Positions 18,517 through 27,233 are shown, counted from the first letter of the stretch. The stretch: 64,000 nucleotides of DNA from Enterobacterales bacterium (GCA_015654925.1 JAATFX010000060.1:1-64000); one strand, 5' to 3'. Notes: generated by a model not told the origin, from the letters alone. A program made the numbers and translations.

Positions 18517-18546
18517 AAAACGGCCCTTATTCAAGGGCCGTTTTTT
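18517..18546. terminator. Intrinsic terminator, bidirectional
   Basis: The stem CGGCCCTT (18521-18528) and AAGGGCCG (18533-18540) has a four-base loop, followed by six T and preceded by four A. It ends the small-protein transcript and can also serve cho from the other strand. Confidence 0.9.
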
Positions 18547-18590
18547 ATGGGTCATCGCCGGGGCCGGCGTGTTCCCACTTTAACCGGGCA

Positions 18591-19454
18591 TCAGGTTAAT
18601 TCGACGATTTCGTGGCGTCCGCTCAGTATTGGCCCACTGAGGATGTTATAGCCGTCGCGATCGAAGCCTTGCGCCACTTTGTTCAGGCCGGCGGCCTGCG
18701 CCAGGTTTTCTACCGAGCCCAGGTAAAACCAATTATTCACTACGTGGATTTGCCGCCGATCGGCGCTTTGTTCCACCAGGCCGATGGGGCCGGCGTACGG
18801 CCAGTTGAAGACCCGCATTTGCTGCATGGCGTCCATCAGGCGTAATTGATGTTCTTGTGGGGTTTCCTTGCCGCAGCAGGCGCCGGCGCAGCGCCCCAGA
18901 TGGAATCGGAAACAGGGGCGGCCATGGCTGAGCCTTTCCAGCCCCAGCAGGCTATAGCACAAAAGTTCAGTGTCGCCGATATCCAATAGGGTCTGCTGGG
19001 CGGAGCGGCGGCTGGAGAACAAACCGTACAGATCGGGAGTGCGGGCGAAGTCGATCTCTTTGGCCGAAGCGATAACCGGCATGCCGTTAACCATATGGAT
19101 CGAGCAGAGCTGGCGGCTGCGGCGCAGCCGCTTGTTATGCAACGGCTGTAATTGCTTGATCATCTGTGCTTCCAGCAGCAGCGCGCCGATCTCCCCGGCG
19201 GTGAGATGGTAGCTGATGCGGCGGGACTGGCGCAGCAAACGCGCTTCCGCGGCGGTTCTGAAGTGGGACATGACCCGGCTGCGGATATTAACGCTTTTGC
19301 CGATGTATAGCGGCATGACGTCGCTGTCGCTATGGAACACATAGACGCCCGGGGCGGAAGGCAGTCCATCAAGGTAGGGCCGCAAATGTTCTGGATATTG
19401 ATAGGCTTGCGCGACATCGAATTCCATGCGCGGGGCAGATAAACGCTTATGCAC
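18591..19454 (-). CDS. cho: Cho, UvrC-like 3'-incision endonuclease
   Basis: 287-residue nuclease that makes the 3' cut in nucleotide excision repair with UvrAB, on lesions UvrC handles poorly. The GIY-YIG domain is clear: GVY at 36-38, YIGKSVNIRSR at 50-60. The central CFRFHLGRCAGACCGKE cysteine cluster matches E. coli Cho (295 residues). A consensus LexA box lies 20 bp before the start, so SOS induction is expected, as in E. coli. It is convergent with the small CRP-controlled gene. Confidence 0.95.
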   Translation of the reverse strand: MHKRLSAPRMEFDVAQAYQYPEHLRPYLDGLPSAPGVYVFHSDSDVMPLYIGKSVNIRSRVMSHFRTAAEARLLRQSRRISYHLTAGEIGALLLEAQMIKQLQPLHNKRLRRSRQLCSIHMVNGMPVIASAKEIDFARTPDLYGLFSSRRSAQQTLLDIGDTELLCYSLLGLERLSHGRPCFRFHLGRCAGACCGKETPQEHQLRLMDAMQQMRVFNWPYAGPIGLVEQSADRRQIHVVNNWFYLGSVENLAQAAGLNKVAQGFDRDGYNILSGPILSGRHEIVELT

Positions 19455-19473
19455 TGACGTAACTCGCTTATTG

Positions 19474-19489
19474 CTGTAATTATATACAG
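19474..19489. promoter_or_regulatory. LexA box of cho
   Basis: CTGTAATTATATACAG matches the LexA consensus CTGT-N8-ACAG with an AT-only centre. It lies 20 bp upstream of the cho ATG and overlaps where the promoter should be. Confidence 0.9.
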
Positions 19490-19541
19490 CATAACAGGTT
19501 ATTTTTTGCCGGGACAGCGTAAAATGAAATCTGCCCGTATC

Positions 19542-20285
19542 TCACCGCTCCTGCTGATGCCAGGTTAAATGGCAGTCCCGCAGCAACTCCCGATCGGATA
19601 AAATCGCCGCCGGCGTTCCCTGCGCCGCCAACCGGCCCTGTCGCATGACAAAACAGTAATCGGCGATGTCGGGCACGATGGCCAAATCATGGGTGGCGGT
19701 AATCAGGGTGCGCTCCCGGCTGGTATGTAAAAAGCTCACCATATTGCCTTGGCTCAGCGGATCGAGACCGCTACAAGGTTCATCCAGCAGCAGAACTTCC
19801 GGTTCAATAATCAGCACCGACGCCAGGGCGACGCGTTTTTTTTCGCCGCCCGACAGGCGATGGGGCGAACGGTGGCGCAAATGGCCGATACCGAACCTAT
19901 CGAGCATGGCCTCGATGGCGGCGGTTATCCGCGGTTTATCCCAGCCGAGCTGCAGCGGTCCAAACGCCAGTTCGTCGAATACCGTCGGGTTGAACAGTTG
20001 CACGTCGGAATTTTGAAATACCAGCCCGACCCGGCGCCGAAAGGCATAGGCCGCCTCGTCGTGTTCCAGGGCCGCCTGGTCGAGCGGCTGGCCGAAGGCC
20101 ATAATCGAACCCGACGCCGGAAAAAACAGGCCGTCGAGCAGGCGCAGGAGGGTGGATTTGCCCGAGCCGTTGGCCCCTAGCAACGCGATGCGCTGCCCCG
20201 CCTGAACCCGCAGGTCGATTTCAAACAGCGCGGGCATTGACTGATAGGCGTAGCTGACCAGGCGTAACTCATACACGGCATTCAT
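19542..20285 (-). CDS. cbiO: ECF transporter ATPase for nickel/cobalt (NikO/CbiO)
   Basis: 247-residue ATPase that powers an energy-coupling-factor metal importer. Walker A is GANGSGKST, the Q-loop VFQNSDVQLF, the signature LSGGEKKR, Walker B LLLDEPCSGLD, and the switch His is in TATHD. The NSDxQLF loop is typical of ECF A-components. It follows the T-component (CbiQ) by 16 bp and the S-component in one operon. NikR next door points to nickel rather than cobalt. Confidence 0.93.
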   Translation of the reverse strand: MNAVYELRLVSYAYQSMPALFEIDLRVQAGQRIALLGANGSGKSTLLRLLDGLFFPASGSIMAFGQPLDQAALEHDEAAYAFRRRVGLVFQNSDVQLFNPTVFDELAFGPLQLGWDKPRITAAIEAMLDRFGIGHLRHRSPHRLSGGEKKRVALASVLIIEPEVLLLDEPCSGLDPLSQGNMVSFLHTSRERTLITATHDLAIVPDIADYCFVMRQGRLAAQGTPAAILSDRELLRDCHLTWHQQER

Positions 20286-20301
20286 CGCAATACTCCATCG
20301 G

Positions 20302-21165
20302 TCAGGGTAACCGCAGCCACTGGCAGCCGAAGGCCGCCAGGATCAATAAAACGAAACACGGCAGCGCCAGCCAGTCGCACCTTCGGCAGTGCAAATCGTG
20401 CATCAGCCTGACCTCGCCGCGATAACCGCGGGACAGCATCGCGAGATGAACCTCCTGGCTCAGGTAAAGCGAACGCTCCAGCAGCGCGCCGGCGGCGTTG
20501 ACGGCCAGCCGGCGGCGCTCGCGCGGCGCCAGCGGCCCTACCATCCGGCTGGCTCGCGCCTCCAGCAGGGCGATGGCGCCGGCCAGCAGCACAAAAATAT
20601 AACGATGGGTCATGCCGAGAATCATCACCGCCATTTTTGGCAACCGGAAAGCGCGCAAGGCCGCCAGCAGACGGGGCCAGGGGGTGGTTAATATCATCAG
20701 CAGGGTGAGCGTGGCCGAGGTTTCGGCCCGGCCAATCAATAATGCCGCGGAGCGTAGTCCCTGCCAGGTAACCACCAGCGATAGGCCGGGCAAATGCAGC
20801 AGCGGCGTGCCGGGCACCAGAAACAGCGCGGGCAGCGCCACCACGCCGGTAAACAGCAGCACTCCAATCCATACCTGGCGCAGTAGCCGTCCGGCGGCAA
20901 TGGCCGACAGGCGCGCCATCGCCACCGACGCCACCAGCAGCACGGCCAGGGCGACCAGCGAGTGCACCGCAACGCCGGTGATAATCAGCGAACCCAGCCC
21001 GGCCAGTTTGACGCGCGGGTCCAGGCCTTGCAGCCAGCCCCGCCGGTCGGCCAGCTGCTGCGCGTCATCGGCATGGGCCATGGCCCCCAGCAGACCCGCC
21101 AGCAGGCGGGCGACAAAATGTTGCCGCCCCGCCCCGTGCCGATGGCTGAATGACGGCTCCCGCAC
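20302..21165 (-). CDS. cbiQ: ECF transporter T component (NikQ/CbiQ)
   Basis: 287-residue transmembrane coupling protein of the ECF nickel importer. After an N-terminal helix (LLAGLLGAM, GWLQGLDPRVKL) typical of the longer CbiQ branch come five or six membrane helices. The cytoplasmic coupling helix carries ARASRMVG and the second A-R-G signature MLSRGYRG that contacts the ATPase. It begins with GTG, 3 bp after the stop of nikMN, so translation is probably coupled; an ATG at 21081 would remove conserved residues. Confidence 0.9.
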   Translation of the reverse strand: MREPSFSHRHGAGRQHFVARLLAGLLGAMAHADDAQQLADRRGWLQGLDPRVKLAGLGSLIITGVAVHSLVALAVLLVASVAMARLSAIAAGRLLRQVWIGVLLFTGVVALPALFLVPGTPLLHLPGLSLVVTWQGLRSAALLIGRAETSATLTLLMILTTPWPRLLAALRAFRLPKMAVMILGMTHRYIFVLLAGAIALLEARASRMVGPLAPRERRRLAVNAAGALLERSLYLSQEVHLAMLSRGYRGEVRLMHDLHCRRCDWLALPCFVLLILAAFGCQWLRLP

Positions 21166-21168
21166 CGC

Positions 21169-22254
21169 TTATCGGCGCCCGGACGTGGGGCGATAGGCCG
21201 CGGGCGCCATAAACCGCGCCAGTAAATAAAATATCAGCAAAATCAGGCCGCTGCCCATTACCGCCGACAGGACATAACCGATGCTCGCGTTATGCATGAA
21301 CGACGGGGCGTAATCCGGCACCGGAGCGGACCATAAGGCTTCCAGCCGCTGCATCCCGGCTGGGGCGCCTTCCGGCGGCGCAATATTGCCGGAGGCCCGG
21401 ATAATATCGGCCCGGGCGGCGGCATCCTGGAAGTCGCTGGCGCCCCATTCGCCCCAGGCGGTGCCGGCGGCCAGCAGGCCCAGCGGGCTGAGCATCATGA
21501 CAATGGCCATTCCCAGCCACAACCTGCGCACCGGCAGCCAGCCTTGCGGCCGCATGGGCGCGGATTGGCCGGCGGGCGACGCGGTGAATTGCAGCAGCTC
21601 GGGATTGGCTTTTTGCAAATACGCGACAATCCCGCCGGTCACCACCGCTTCCGCCAGCCCGGCAAAGGTGAGATGGCCAAGCAGCATGGCAGGCACCGCT
21701 ACCGACAGCGGGTAGGGCGCATAAAGCGGCGTGCCGGCGGCGTCGGTAAACAGCAGGGGCTGAATGCCGAATTCCACCGCCGCCAGCAGCGCGGAGATGT
21801 TGATGGCGCAGTAGCCGGCGATCGACGCCGCCACGATCCGCCGTTTCGAGGTCAATTCCGATCCGGCGGCAATCAGGCGGTAGAGGCCATAGGCCACCAT
21901 GGGGCCGGCGATGGCCATATTGAGGCAGTTGGCGCCGATGGCCGTGATGCCGCCGTCGCCAAAAAATACCGCCTGGATAAACAGGGCCACGGAGATGGCC
22001 AGGATGGCCGCCCAGGGACCGAGCACGATGGCGGCCACGCCCATGCCCACCGCATGGCCGGTGGTGCCCCCCGGCAGCGGCAGGTTAAACATCATAATCA
22101 CAAAGGAAAATGCCGATATCACGGCCAGCAGCGGCACCAGGCGGGTATGCAGCGCGCGCTGGACGCGTTTTTGCGCCAGCCACCAGAACGGGGCGGCGAT
22201 CAGGAAAGCGACGGCGCAGGTGGAAGGGCTGAGATAACCATCTGGGATATGCAT
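21169..22254 (-). CDS. cbiM: NikMN fusion, nickel-binding ECF component
   Basis: 361-residue S-component that binds the metal. The N-terminus MHIPDGYLSP supplies the Met1-His2 nickel site, and GTTGHAVG and GDGGITAIGANCLNMA carry the further ligand His residues. Residues 1-220 are the CbiM/NikM membrane domain. From about 240 comes a NikN module: helix, periplasmic segment with PDYAP, and a final helix (SGLILLIFYLLARF). The M-N fusion is common in nickel ECF systems. It heads the MN-Q-O operon. NikR-type half-sites lie upstream of its start. Confidence 0.93.
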   Translation of the reverse strand: MHIPDGYLSPSTCAVAFLIAAPFWWLAQKRVQRALHTRLVPLLAVISAFSFVIMMFNLPLPGGTTGHAVGMGVAAIVLGPWAAILAISVALFIQAVFFGDGGITAIGANCLNMAIAGPMVAYGLYRLIAAGSELTSKRRIVAASIAGYCAINISALLAAVEFGIQPLLFTDAAGTPLYAPYPLSVAVPAMLLGHLTFAGLAEAVVTGGIVAYLQKANPELLQFTASPAGQSAPMRPQGWLPVRRLWLGMAIVMMLSPLGLLAAGTAWGEWGASDFQDAAARADIIRASGNIAPPEGAPAGMQRLEALWSAPVPDYAPSFMHNASIGYVLSAVMGSGLILLIFYLLARFMAPAAYRPTSGRR

Positions 22255-22328
22255 CGGGACAATCCTTTTAATGGCCGGCCTGCATGAGGAACGACCGCCC
22301 TAAGATCGTACCGGCGGCAGCGGGCGGC

Positions 22329-22400
22329 GTATGAATGACAGATGTCTAGCAGTATGCATGGGGGAATCATACTTTTCTAGAAAAAATCATACGCCATACT
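22329..22400. promoter_or_regulatory. Cluster of NikR-like half-sites
   Basis: GTATGA (22329), GTATGC (22352), TCATAC (22367) and TCATAC (22387) lie in the 212-bp gap between nikR and nikMN. These are the half-sites of the E. coli NikR operator GTATGA-N16-TCATAC, but no pair here has the N16 spacing. AATCATAC is repeated directly 20 bp apart. Binding by NikR is likely but the arrangement is non-standard. Confidence 0.6.
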
Positions 22401-22418
22401 TGATCGGGCGCAACTATA

Positions 22419-22447
22419 CCTCAGAATTCGGCACCTCAGAATTCGGC
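22419..22447. repeat. Tandem 15-bp direct repeat
   Basis: CCTCAGAATTCGGC occurs at 22419-22432 and again at 22434-22447, a perfect 14-bp match with a 15-bp period. It ends 20 bp from the nikR stop. It may be a duplicated protein site or a replication-slippage product. Confidence 0.75.
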
Positions 22448-22466
22448 CTCAAAACCTTGCGGGGGA

Positions 22467-22955
22467 TTATTTGTGCTGATGCGTATGCCGGTGCGCGGCG
22501 TCGTGATGATACCCGTGGGCAGCGTCCTCCCCGCTGTGCGCGGCCGCGGCGGGAGCATCGATGGGAATCAGGTTGATGCTGCCGTGGCGCACCCCGGTCT
22601 GGGCGATAACCGACTGGGCAAATTCCGACAGGGCCAGGAGCGGTCCGCGCAGGATCGCGGTTTCCACGCACTCCTCCTGGCTGAGATGGGCATGCATGGT
22701 GGAAATGGTCAAATCATGATGATCGTGTTGCAGCTCGGTAAGCCGGGTCGCCAATTGCCGTTCGTGGTGATCGTAGACATAGCTGAGGATGGCGATAAAC
22801 GGCGCCTGCGGATCGGCGCTGGCCGCCTGCTGGCCCAATTCGCGGCGCAGCATGTCGCGAAATGCCTCGGAACGGCTGCTGTAGCCCTTAAGCCGCATCA
22901 GTTCGTCAAGTTCGACGGCCAACCGATCGTCCAATGAAATCGTTAATCGCTGCAT
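22467..22955 (-). CDS. nikR: Nickel-responsive regulator NikR
   Basis: 162-residue ribbon-helix-helix repressor. Residues 1-40 match the DNA-binding arm (MQRLTISLDD, GYSSRSEAFRD). The ACT-like sensor holds the four nickel ligands at H77, H88, H90 and C96, in the order seen in E. coli NikR. Residues 135-162 form a His-rich tail absent from E. coli NikR that may buffer metal. It sits between the urea and nickel transporter genes on the same strand, so it probably represses nickel import and perhaps more when nickel is ample. Confidence 0.95.
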   Translation of the reverse strand: MQRLTISLDDRLAVELDELMRLKGYSSRSEAFRDMLRRELGQQAASADPQAPFIAILSYVYDHHERQLATRLTELQHDHHDLTISTMHAHLSQEECVETAILRGPLLALSEFAQSVIAQTGVRHGSINLIPIDAPAAAAHSGEDAAHGYHHDAAHRHTHQHK

Positions 22956-23011
22956 GGGGAATTCCGGGAAAGAGAACAGAAAACCCTAGTGTGGAGCATT
23001 TTCGCCGTAAA

Positions 23012-23052
23012 GCATAGTGCGGCATAGTGCGGCCATAGTGCGGCATAGCGCG
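23012..23052. repeat. Four tandem copies of a decamer
   Basis: GCATAGTGCG at 23012 and 23022, GCCATAGTGCG at 23032 and GCATAGCGCG at 23043 run head to tail in the gap between the urtE stop and the nikR start. The period is 10-11 bp, about one helical turn, so a protein could read the same face. Slippage is the simpler explanation. Confidence 0.75.
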
Positions 23053-23055
23053 GCT

Positions 23056-23754
23056 TCAGATGGTCACCAATCCCCGCACCCCCTCGGTTTCCATATCGGC
23101 GCCGCGGCCACGCTGCACGATTTCCCCGCGGGACATCACCAGATAGCTATCCGCCAGATCGGCGGCGAAATCGTAGAATTGCTCCACCAATAAAATCGCC
23201 ATATCGCCGCGCGCCGCCAGGGTTTTAATCACCACGCCAATCTCTTTGATCACCGAGGGCTGAATGCCTTCGGTGGGTTCATCAAGGATCAGTAACTGCG
23301 GCTGGCAGGCCAGGGCGCGGGCGATGGCCAACTGCTGCTGCTGCCCGCCGGACAGATCGCCGCCGCGCCGCTGTTTCATCTGCGCCAGCACCGGGAACAG
23401 CTCGTAAACCGCCGGCGGGGGCTGTTTGGCCCGCGCGCCGGAAAAGCGCGACAGGCCCAGCAAAATATTTTCCTCGACGGTCATGCGGGGAAAAATTTCC
23501 CGTCCCTGCGGCACATAGGCGATCCCGGCCTGGACGCGCTGGTGCGGTTTGCGCTGGTTGATAAGCTCCCCCTGCCAGCGGATGCGGCCGGTCTTGGCCG
23601 GCAGCAGCCCCATCAGACACTTGAGCAGCGTGGTTTTACCCACGCCATTACGCCCCAGCAGGCAGGTTACCTGGCCGATTTTCGCCTCGAACGAGAGACC
23701 GCGCAGGATATGGCTGCCGCCGTAAAACTGATTTAATTCTTCTACCTGTAGCAT
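23056..23754 (-). CDS. urtE: Urea ABC transporter ATPase UrtE
   Basis: 232-residue LivF-type ATPase of the urea importer. It shows Walker A GRNGVGKTT, Q-loop YVPQGREIFP, signature LSGGQQQQ, Walker B LLILDEPTEGIQPS and switch loop LLVEQFYDFA. The GIQPSVI after Walker B and VEQ in place of VTH are usual for UrtE. It is the last gene of urtABCDE, 16 bp after urtD. Confidence 0.93.
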   Translation of the reverse strand: MLQVEELNQFYGGSHILRGLSFEAKIGQVTCLLGRNGVGKTTLLKCLMGLLPAKTGRIRWQGELINQRKPHQRVQAGIAYVPQGREIFPRMTVEENILLGLSRFSGARAKQPPPAVYELFPVLAQMKQRRGGDLSGGQQQQLAIARALACQPQLLILDEPTEGIQPSVIKEIGVVIKTLAARGDMAILLVEQFYDFAADLADSYLVMSRGEIVQRGRGADMETEGVRGLVTI

Positions 23755-23770
23755 CTGTTTCTCCCGCGGC

Positions 23771-24571
23771 TTAGCGTCCCAGATAAACGTCGATCACCTG
23801 TTCATTGGCCTGCACTTCCCGTAGCGAACCTTCGGCCAGTACCTGTCCCTGATGCAAGACGGTGACGCGATCGGCGATGGTTTCCACAAAACCCATATCG
23901 TGCTCCACCACCATAAGTGAGTGCTTACCTGCCAGCGAACGGAACAGCTCGGCGGTATAGGCGGTCTCCGCATCGGTCATGCCGGCGGCCGGTTCGTCGA
24001 GCAGCAGCAAATGCGGTTCCTGCACCAGCAACATACCGATTTCCAGAAATTGTTTTTGCCCGTGGGATAATAGACCGGCCGGACGCCGGCGCTGCTGGCC
24101 GAGCCGCAGTGTGGCCAGCATGGCGTCGATGCGATCGCGCTGTTCGCTGGTAAGTTTGCCGCGCAGGCAGGCCCAGACCGACTTGTCGGTTTTCAGCGCC
24201 AGTTCCAGGTTTTCAAATACGGTTAGCGCCTCGAATACCGTGGGTTTCTGGAATTTACGGCCGATGCCGGCCTGGGCTATTTGCACCGGGGTCAGCCGGG
24301 TCAAATCGGTTTGCTGATCGTAAATGGCGCGGCCGCTCTGTGGGCGGGTTTTGCCGGTAATAACGTCCATCAGGGTGGTTTTACCCGCGCCGTTGGGGCC
24401 GATAACGCAGCGCAGTTCCCCCACGCCGATCGAGAGCGACAGATCGGTCAGGGCGCGGAAACCATCGAAGCTGACGTTGATCTTTTCCAGCGCCAGCACC
24501 GGGTCCCGCTGCCGGCGGCGCTCATCCGCCGGGTAGCGCTGCGTCAGCATTTCATTAACGGCGGGTTCCAT
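23771..24571 (-). CDS. urtD: Urea ABC transporter ATPase UrtD
   Basis: 266-residue LivG-type ATPase pairing with UrtE. Walker A is GPNGAGKTT, the Q-loop region reads GRKFQKPTVFE, the signature LLSHGQKQFLEIG (a degenerate signature typical of UrtD), and Walker B LLLLDEPAAGMTDAE. A 25-residue N-terminal extension precedes the ABC fold. Its ATG overlaps the urtC stop by one base (TGATG), which indicates translational coupling. Confidence 0.93.
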   Translation of the reverse strand: MEPAVNEMLTQRYPADERRRQRDPVLALEKINVSFDGFRALTDLSLSIGVGELRCVIGPNGAGKTTLMDVITGKTRPQSGRAIYDQQTDLTRLTPVQIAQAGIGRKFQKPTVFEALTVFENLELALKTDKSVWACLRGKLTSEQRDRIDAMLATLRLGQQRRRPAGLLSHGQKQFLEIGMLLVQEPHLLLLDEPAAGMTDAETAYTAELFRSLAGKHSLMVVEHDMGFVETIADRVTVLHQGQVLAEGSLREVQANEQVIDVYLGR

Positions 24572-25644
24572 CAGTCTCTCCTTTTACGCAGCAACCCGAT
24601 GACCCCCTGCGGCAGCAGCAGCGTCACCACGATAAACATCAGTCCCAGGAACAGCTGCCAATATTCCGGCATCGCCATGGTAAACCAGCTTTTGGCGCCG
24701 TTGACGATGCCGGCCCCCAGCAACGGCCCGATCAAGGTGCCGCGGCCGCCCAGCGCCACCCAAATCGCGGCCTCAATCGAATTGGTCGGCGACATCTCGC
24801 CGGGATTGATAATGCCGACCTGCGGTACGTACAGCGCGCCGGCCAGACCGCACAACACCGCCGACAGCGTCCACACAAACAGCTTGAAACCTTTGGGATC
24901 GTAACCGCAGAAAATCAGCCGGTTTTCCGCGTCCCGCACCGCCGTCAGCACCCGGCCGAATTTACTGCGCGCCAGGGCGAACCCCAGCAGCAAACTGGCG
25001 GCCAGCAGCACTACCGTCGCCAGGAACAATCCCACCCGGGTCGGGGTGGCGGTGACCGAAAAACCCAACAGGGTGGTAAAACCGGTAAACCCGTTGTTGC
25101 CGCCAAAGCCGGTCTCGTTGCGAAAAAACAGCAGCATCGCCGCATAGGTCAACGCCTGGGTCATGATCGAAAAATAGACCCCTTTGATTTTCGAACGAAA
25201 CGAAAAGTAGCCGAAGACCAGCGCCAGCAGGCCGGGCGCCAACATAATCAGGCACAGCGCCCAGGCGAAATGCTGCGTGCCGGCCCAGAACCAGGGCAGT
25301 TCGTTCCAGGATAAAAACGACATAAACGCCGGCAGGCCGTCGCCGGCGGCCTGGCGCATCAGATACATGCCCATGGCGTAGCCGCCCAGGGCAAAAAACA
25401 GCCCGTGCCCCAGCGACAACAGACCGGCATAGCCCCAGACCAGGTCCAGGGCAATGGCGACCACGGCGTAGCAGAGTATTTTGCCGATCAGGGTCAGCGT
25501 ATAGGTGGAGATGGCCAGGGGGTGGCCGGCGGGCAATAGCGCCAGCAGCGGCAGGATCGCCAGGGCGATAAACGCCAGGATACCCAGCGTGATGGCGGTG
25601 CGCGGCGCTTTTTGTAGGCCGGTCAGGGTCAAGGGCTGGCTCAT
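24571..25644 (-). CDS. urtC: Urea ABC transporter permease UrtC
   Basis: 357-residue LivM-type inner-membrane permease with about 10 helices. Family features include YAGLLSLGHGLFFALGGYAMGMYL and the coupling segment AVRDAENRLIFCGYDPKGFKLFVW. The stretch PTNSIEAAIWVALGGRGTLIGPLLGA is the conserved LivM end. Start and stop each overlap the neighbour genes by one base. It forms the membrane channel together with UrtB. Confidence 0.93.
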   Translation of the reverse strand: MSQPLTLTGLQKAPRTAITLGILAFIALAILPLLALLPAGHPLAISTYTLTLIGKILCYAVVAIALDLVWGYAGLLSLGHGLFFALGGYAMGMYLMRQAAGDGLPAFMSFLSWNELPWFWAGTQHFAWALCLIMLAPGLLALVFGYFSFRSKIKGVYFSIMTQALTYAAMLLFFRNETGFGGNNGFTGFTTLLGFSVTATPTRVGLFLATVVLLAASLLLGFALARSKFGRVLTAVRDAENRLIFCGYDPKGFKLFVWTLSAVLCGLAGALYVPQVGIINPGEMSPTNSIEAAIWVALGGRGTLIGPLLGAGIVNGAKSWFTMAMPEYWQLFLGLMFIVVTLLLPQGVIGLLRKRRD

Positions 25645-27233
25645 CAGTCAATCACCCTGCCTTTCACGGCGAACAGGCCCTGCGGGCGTTTCTGGATAAA
25701 CAGGACGATTAACGCCAGGATCAGGATTTTACCCAATACCGCGCCGATCTCCGGCTCCAGGATCTTATTTACGATCCCCAGGCCAAACGCCGCCACCACG
25801 GTGCCCGCCAGTTGGCCGACGCCGCCCAGTACCACCACCAGGAAGGAGTCGATAATATAACCCTGTCCCAGCTCCGGGCCGACGTTGCCCAGTTGCGATA
25901 ACGCCACGCCGCCCAGTCCGGCGATGCCCGAACCCAGGCCAAAGGCCAGCATATCCACCCGGCCGGTGGGCACGCCGCAGCAGGCGGCCATGGCCCGGTT
26001 CTGGGTCACCGCGCGGATATTCATACCCAGGCGGGTTTTGTTCAGCAGCAACCAGCACAGCGCCAACACCCCCAGCACAAACATAATCACCGCGATGCGG
26101 TTATAGGGCAGGACCAGGTTAGGCAACAATTGGATGCCGCCGGAGAGCCAGGCGGGGTTGGCCACCTCCACATTTTGCGCGCCGAACAGCATGCGCACCC
26201 CCTGGATTAGCACCAGGCTGATGCCCCACGTGGCCAGCAGGGTTTCCAGCGGGCGGCCGTATAAGTGCCTGATCACGGTACGCTCAAGCACCATGCCGAT
26301 GGCGCCGGTAATCGCAAACGCCACCGGCAGCGCCACCAGCGGATAAAACGCCAACAGCTGCGGCGCATATTGTTCCAGCGCCTGCTGTACCAGATAAGTC
26401 GAATAGGCGCCCAGCATCAGCATTTCGCCGTGGGCCATATTAATCACGCCGAGCAGGCCATAAGTGATGGCCAGGCCCAGCGCCGCCAGCAGTAGAATCG
26501 AACCCAGGGAGAGGCCGGTAAAAGCCTGGCCGAGCAGATCGCCGATCAGCAGGCGGTGCTGTACCTGCTTCAGGCTATTTTGCGCGGCCGCGCGCACCAG
26601 GGTGTCGGGTTCGGTTTTAGGGTCGGTAAGCGCTTGCAAACGTAATTGGGTATCGGGATCGCCGGATTCCCCCAAAAGCGTCGCCGCCTGCAAACGTACC
26701 GCGGGATTGGGGTCGGCTAGCTGTAAATTCGCCAGGGCGCCAAGCAGCGCGCTGCGCACAACCGGATCTTGTTCCTGGGGCAAACGGGCCGACAGCAGCG
26801 GCAATTGGTCGGCCTGGGCCTCGCGCTGCAGCGCCTTGGCCGCCCGCAGCCTGACCGCCGGGTCGTCGCTGACCAACTGTTGGGCGGATAGCGCATTGGC
26901 GATCAGAATGCGCAGCCGGTTATTGAGCCAGATTTTTTTCACCGCGCCCACCGGGGCGGCGTCGCCCTCCATCGGCGTTAAAGTCGCGCCCTGCTGGATA
27001 AACGGCCGCCCGGCTTCGTCGACCACCATATTTTCCTGGCGCAAGGCCTGTAACAGCGGTAAGCGGGCCGCATCCGGCGCGCTTGACCATTGTTGCAGTA
27101 ATTTGGCCTGGTCGCTGCGGTTCGCCGCCGCAAAATCAGCCGCGGGACCGGCGGCGGCGTATAGCGGCAGCAGCAGCCATGCTCCCAGGCCGAACCGCCG
27201 TAATATCAACAGTACATGACTCATAGTATTCAC
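25644..27233 (-). CDS. urtB: Urea ABC transporter permease UrtB
   Basis: 529-residue LivH-type permease. A signal-like helix and a HEAT-repeat-like periplasmic or soluble region of about 220 residues (repeated DPAVRLRAAKAL, DPVVRSALLGAL, NPAVRLQAATLL) precede the membrane domain, as is usual for proteobacterial UrtB. The membrane part begins with GLSLGSILLLAALGLAITYGLLGVINMAHGE and ends with QKRPQGLFAVKGR. It is followed by urtC with one-base overlap and lies 65 bp after urtA. Confidence 0.93.
   Translation of the reverse strand: MNTMSHVLLILRRFGLGAWLLLPLYAAAGPAADFAAANRSDQAKLLQQWSSAPDAARLPLLQALRQENMVVDEAGRPFIQQGATLTPMEGDAAPVGAVKKIWLNNRLRILIANALSAQQLVSDDPAVRLRAAKALQREAQADQLPLLSARLPQEQDPVVRSALLGALANLQLADPNPAVRLQAATLLGESGDPDTQLRLQALTDPKTEPDTLVRAAAQNSLKQVQHRLLIGDLLGQAFTGLSLGSILLLAALGLAITYGLLGVINMAHGEMLMLGAYSTYLVQQALEQYAPQLLAFYPLVALPVAFAITGAIGMVLERTVIRHLYGRPLETLLATWGISLVLIQGVRMLFGAQNVEVANPAWLSGGIQLLPNLVLPYNRIAVIMFVLGVLALCWLLLNKTRLGMNIRAVTQNRAMAACCGVPTGRVDMLAFGLGSGIAGLGGVALSQLGNVGPELGQGYIIDSFLVVVLGGVGQLAGTVVAAFGLGIVNKILEPEIGAVLGKILILALIVLFIQKRPQGLFAVKGRVID

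Noticed and set aside
22419..22447. Repeat containing GAATTC suspected as a cloning or adaptor artefact
   Set aside because: The flanks read as ordinary genomic sequence and no vector sequence follows, so I kept it as a genomic repeat.
23012..23052. CRISPR-like array
   Set aside because: Units are 10-11 bp with no spacers and no cas genes; it is a simple tandem repeat.
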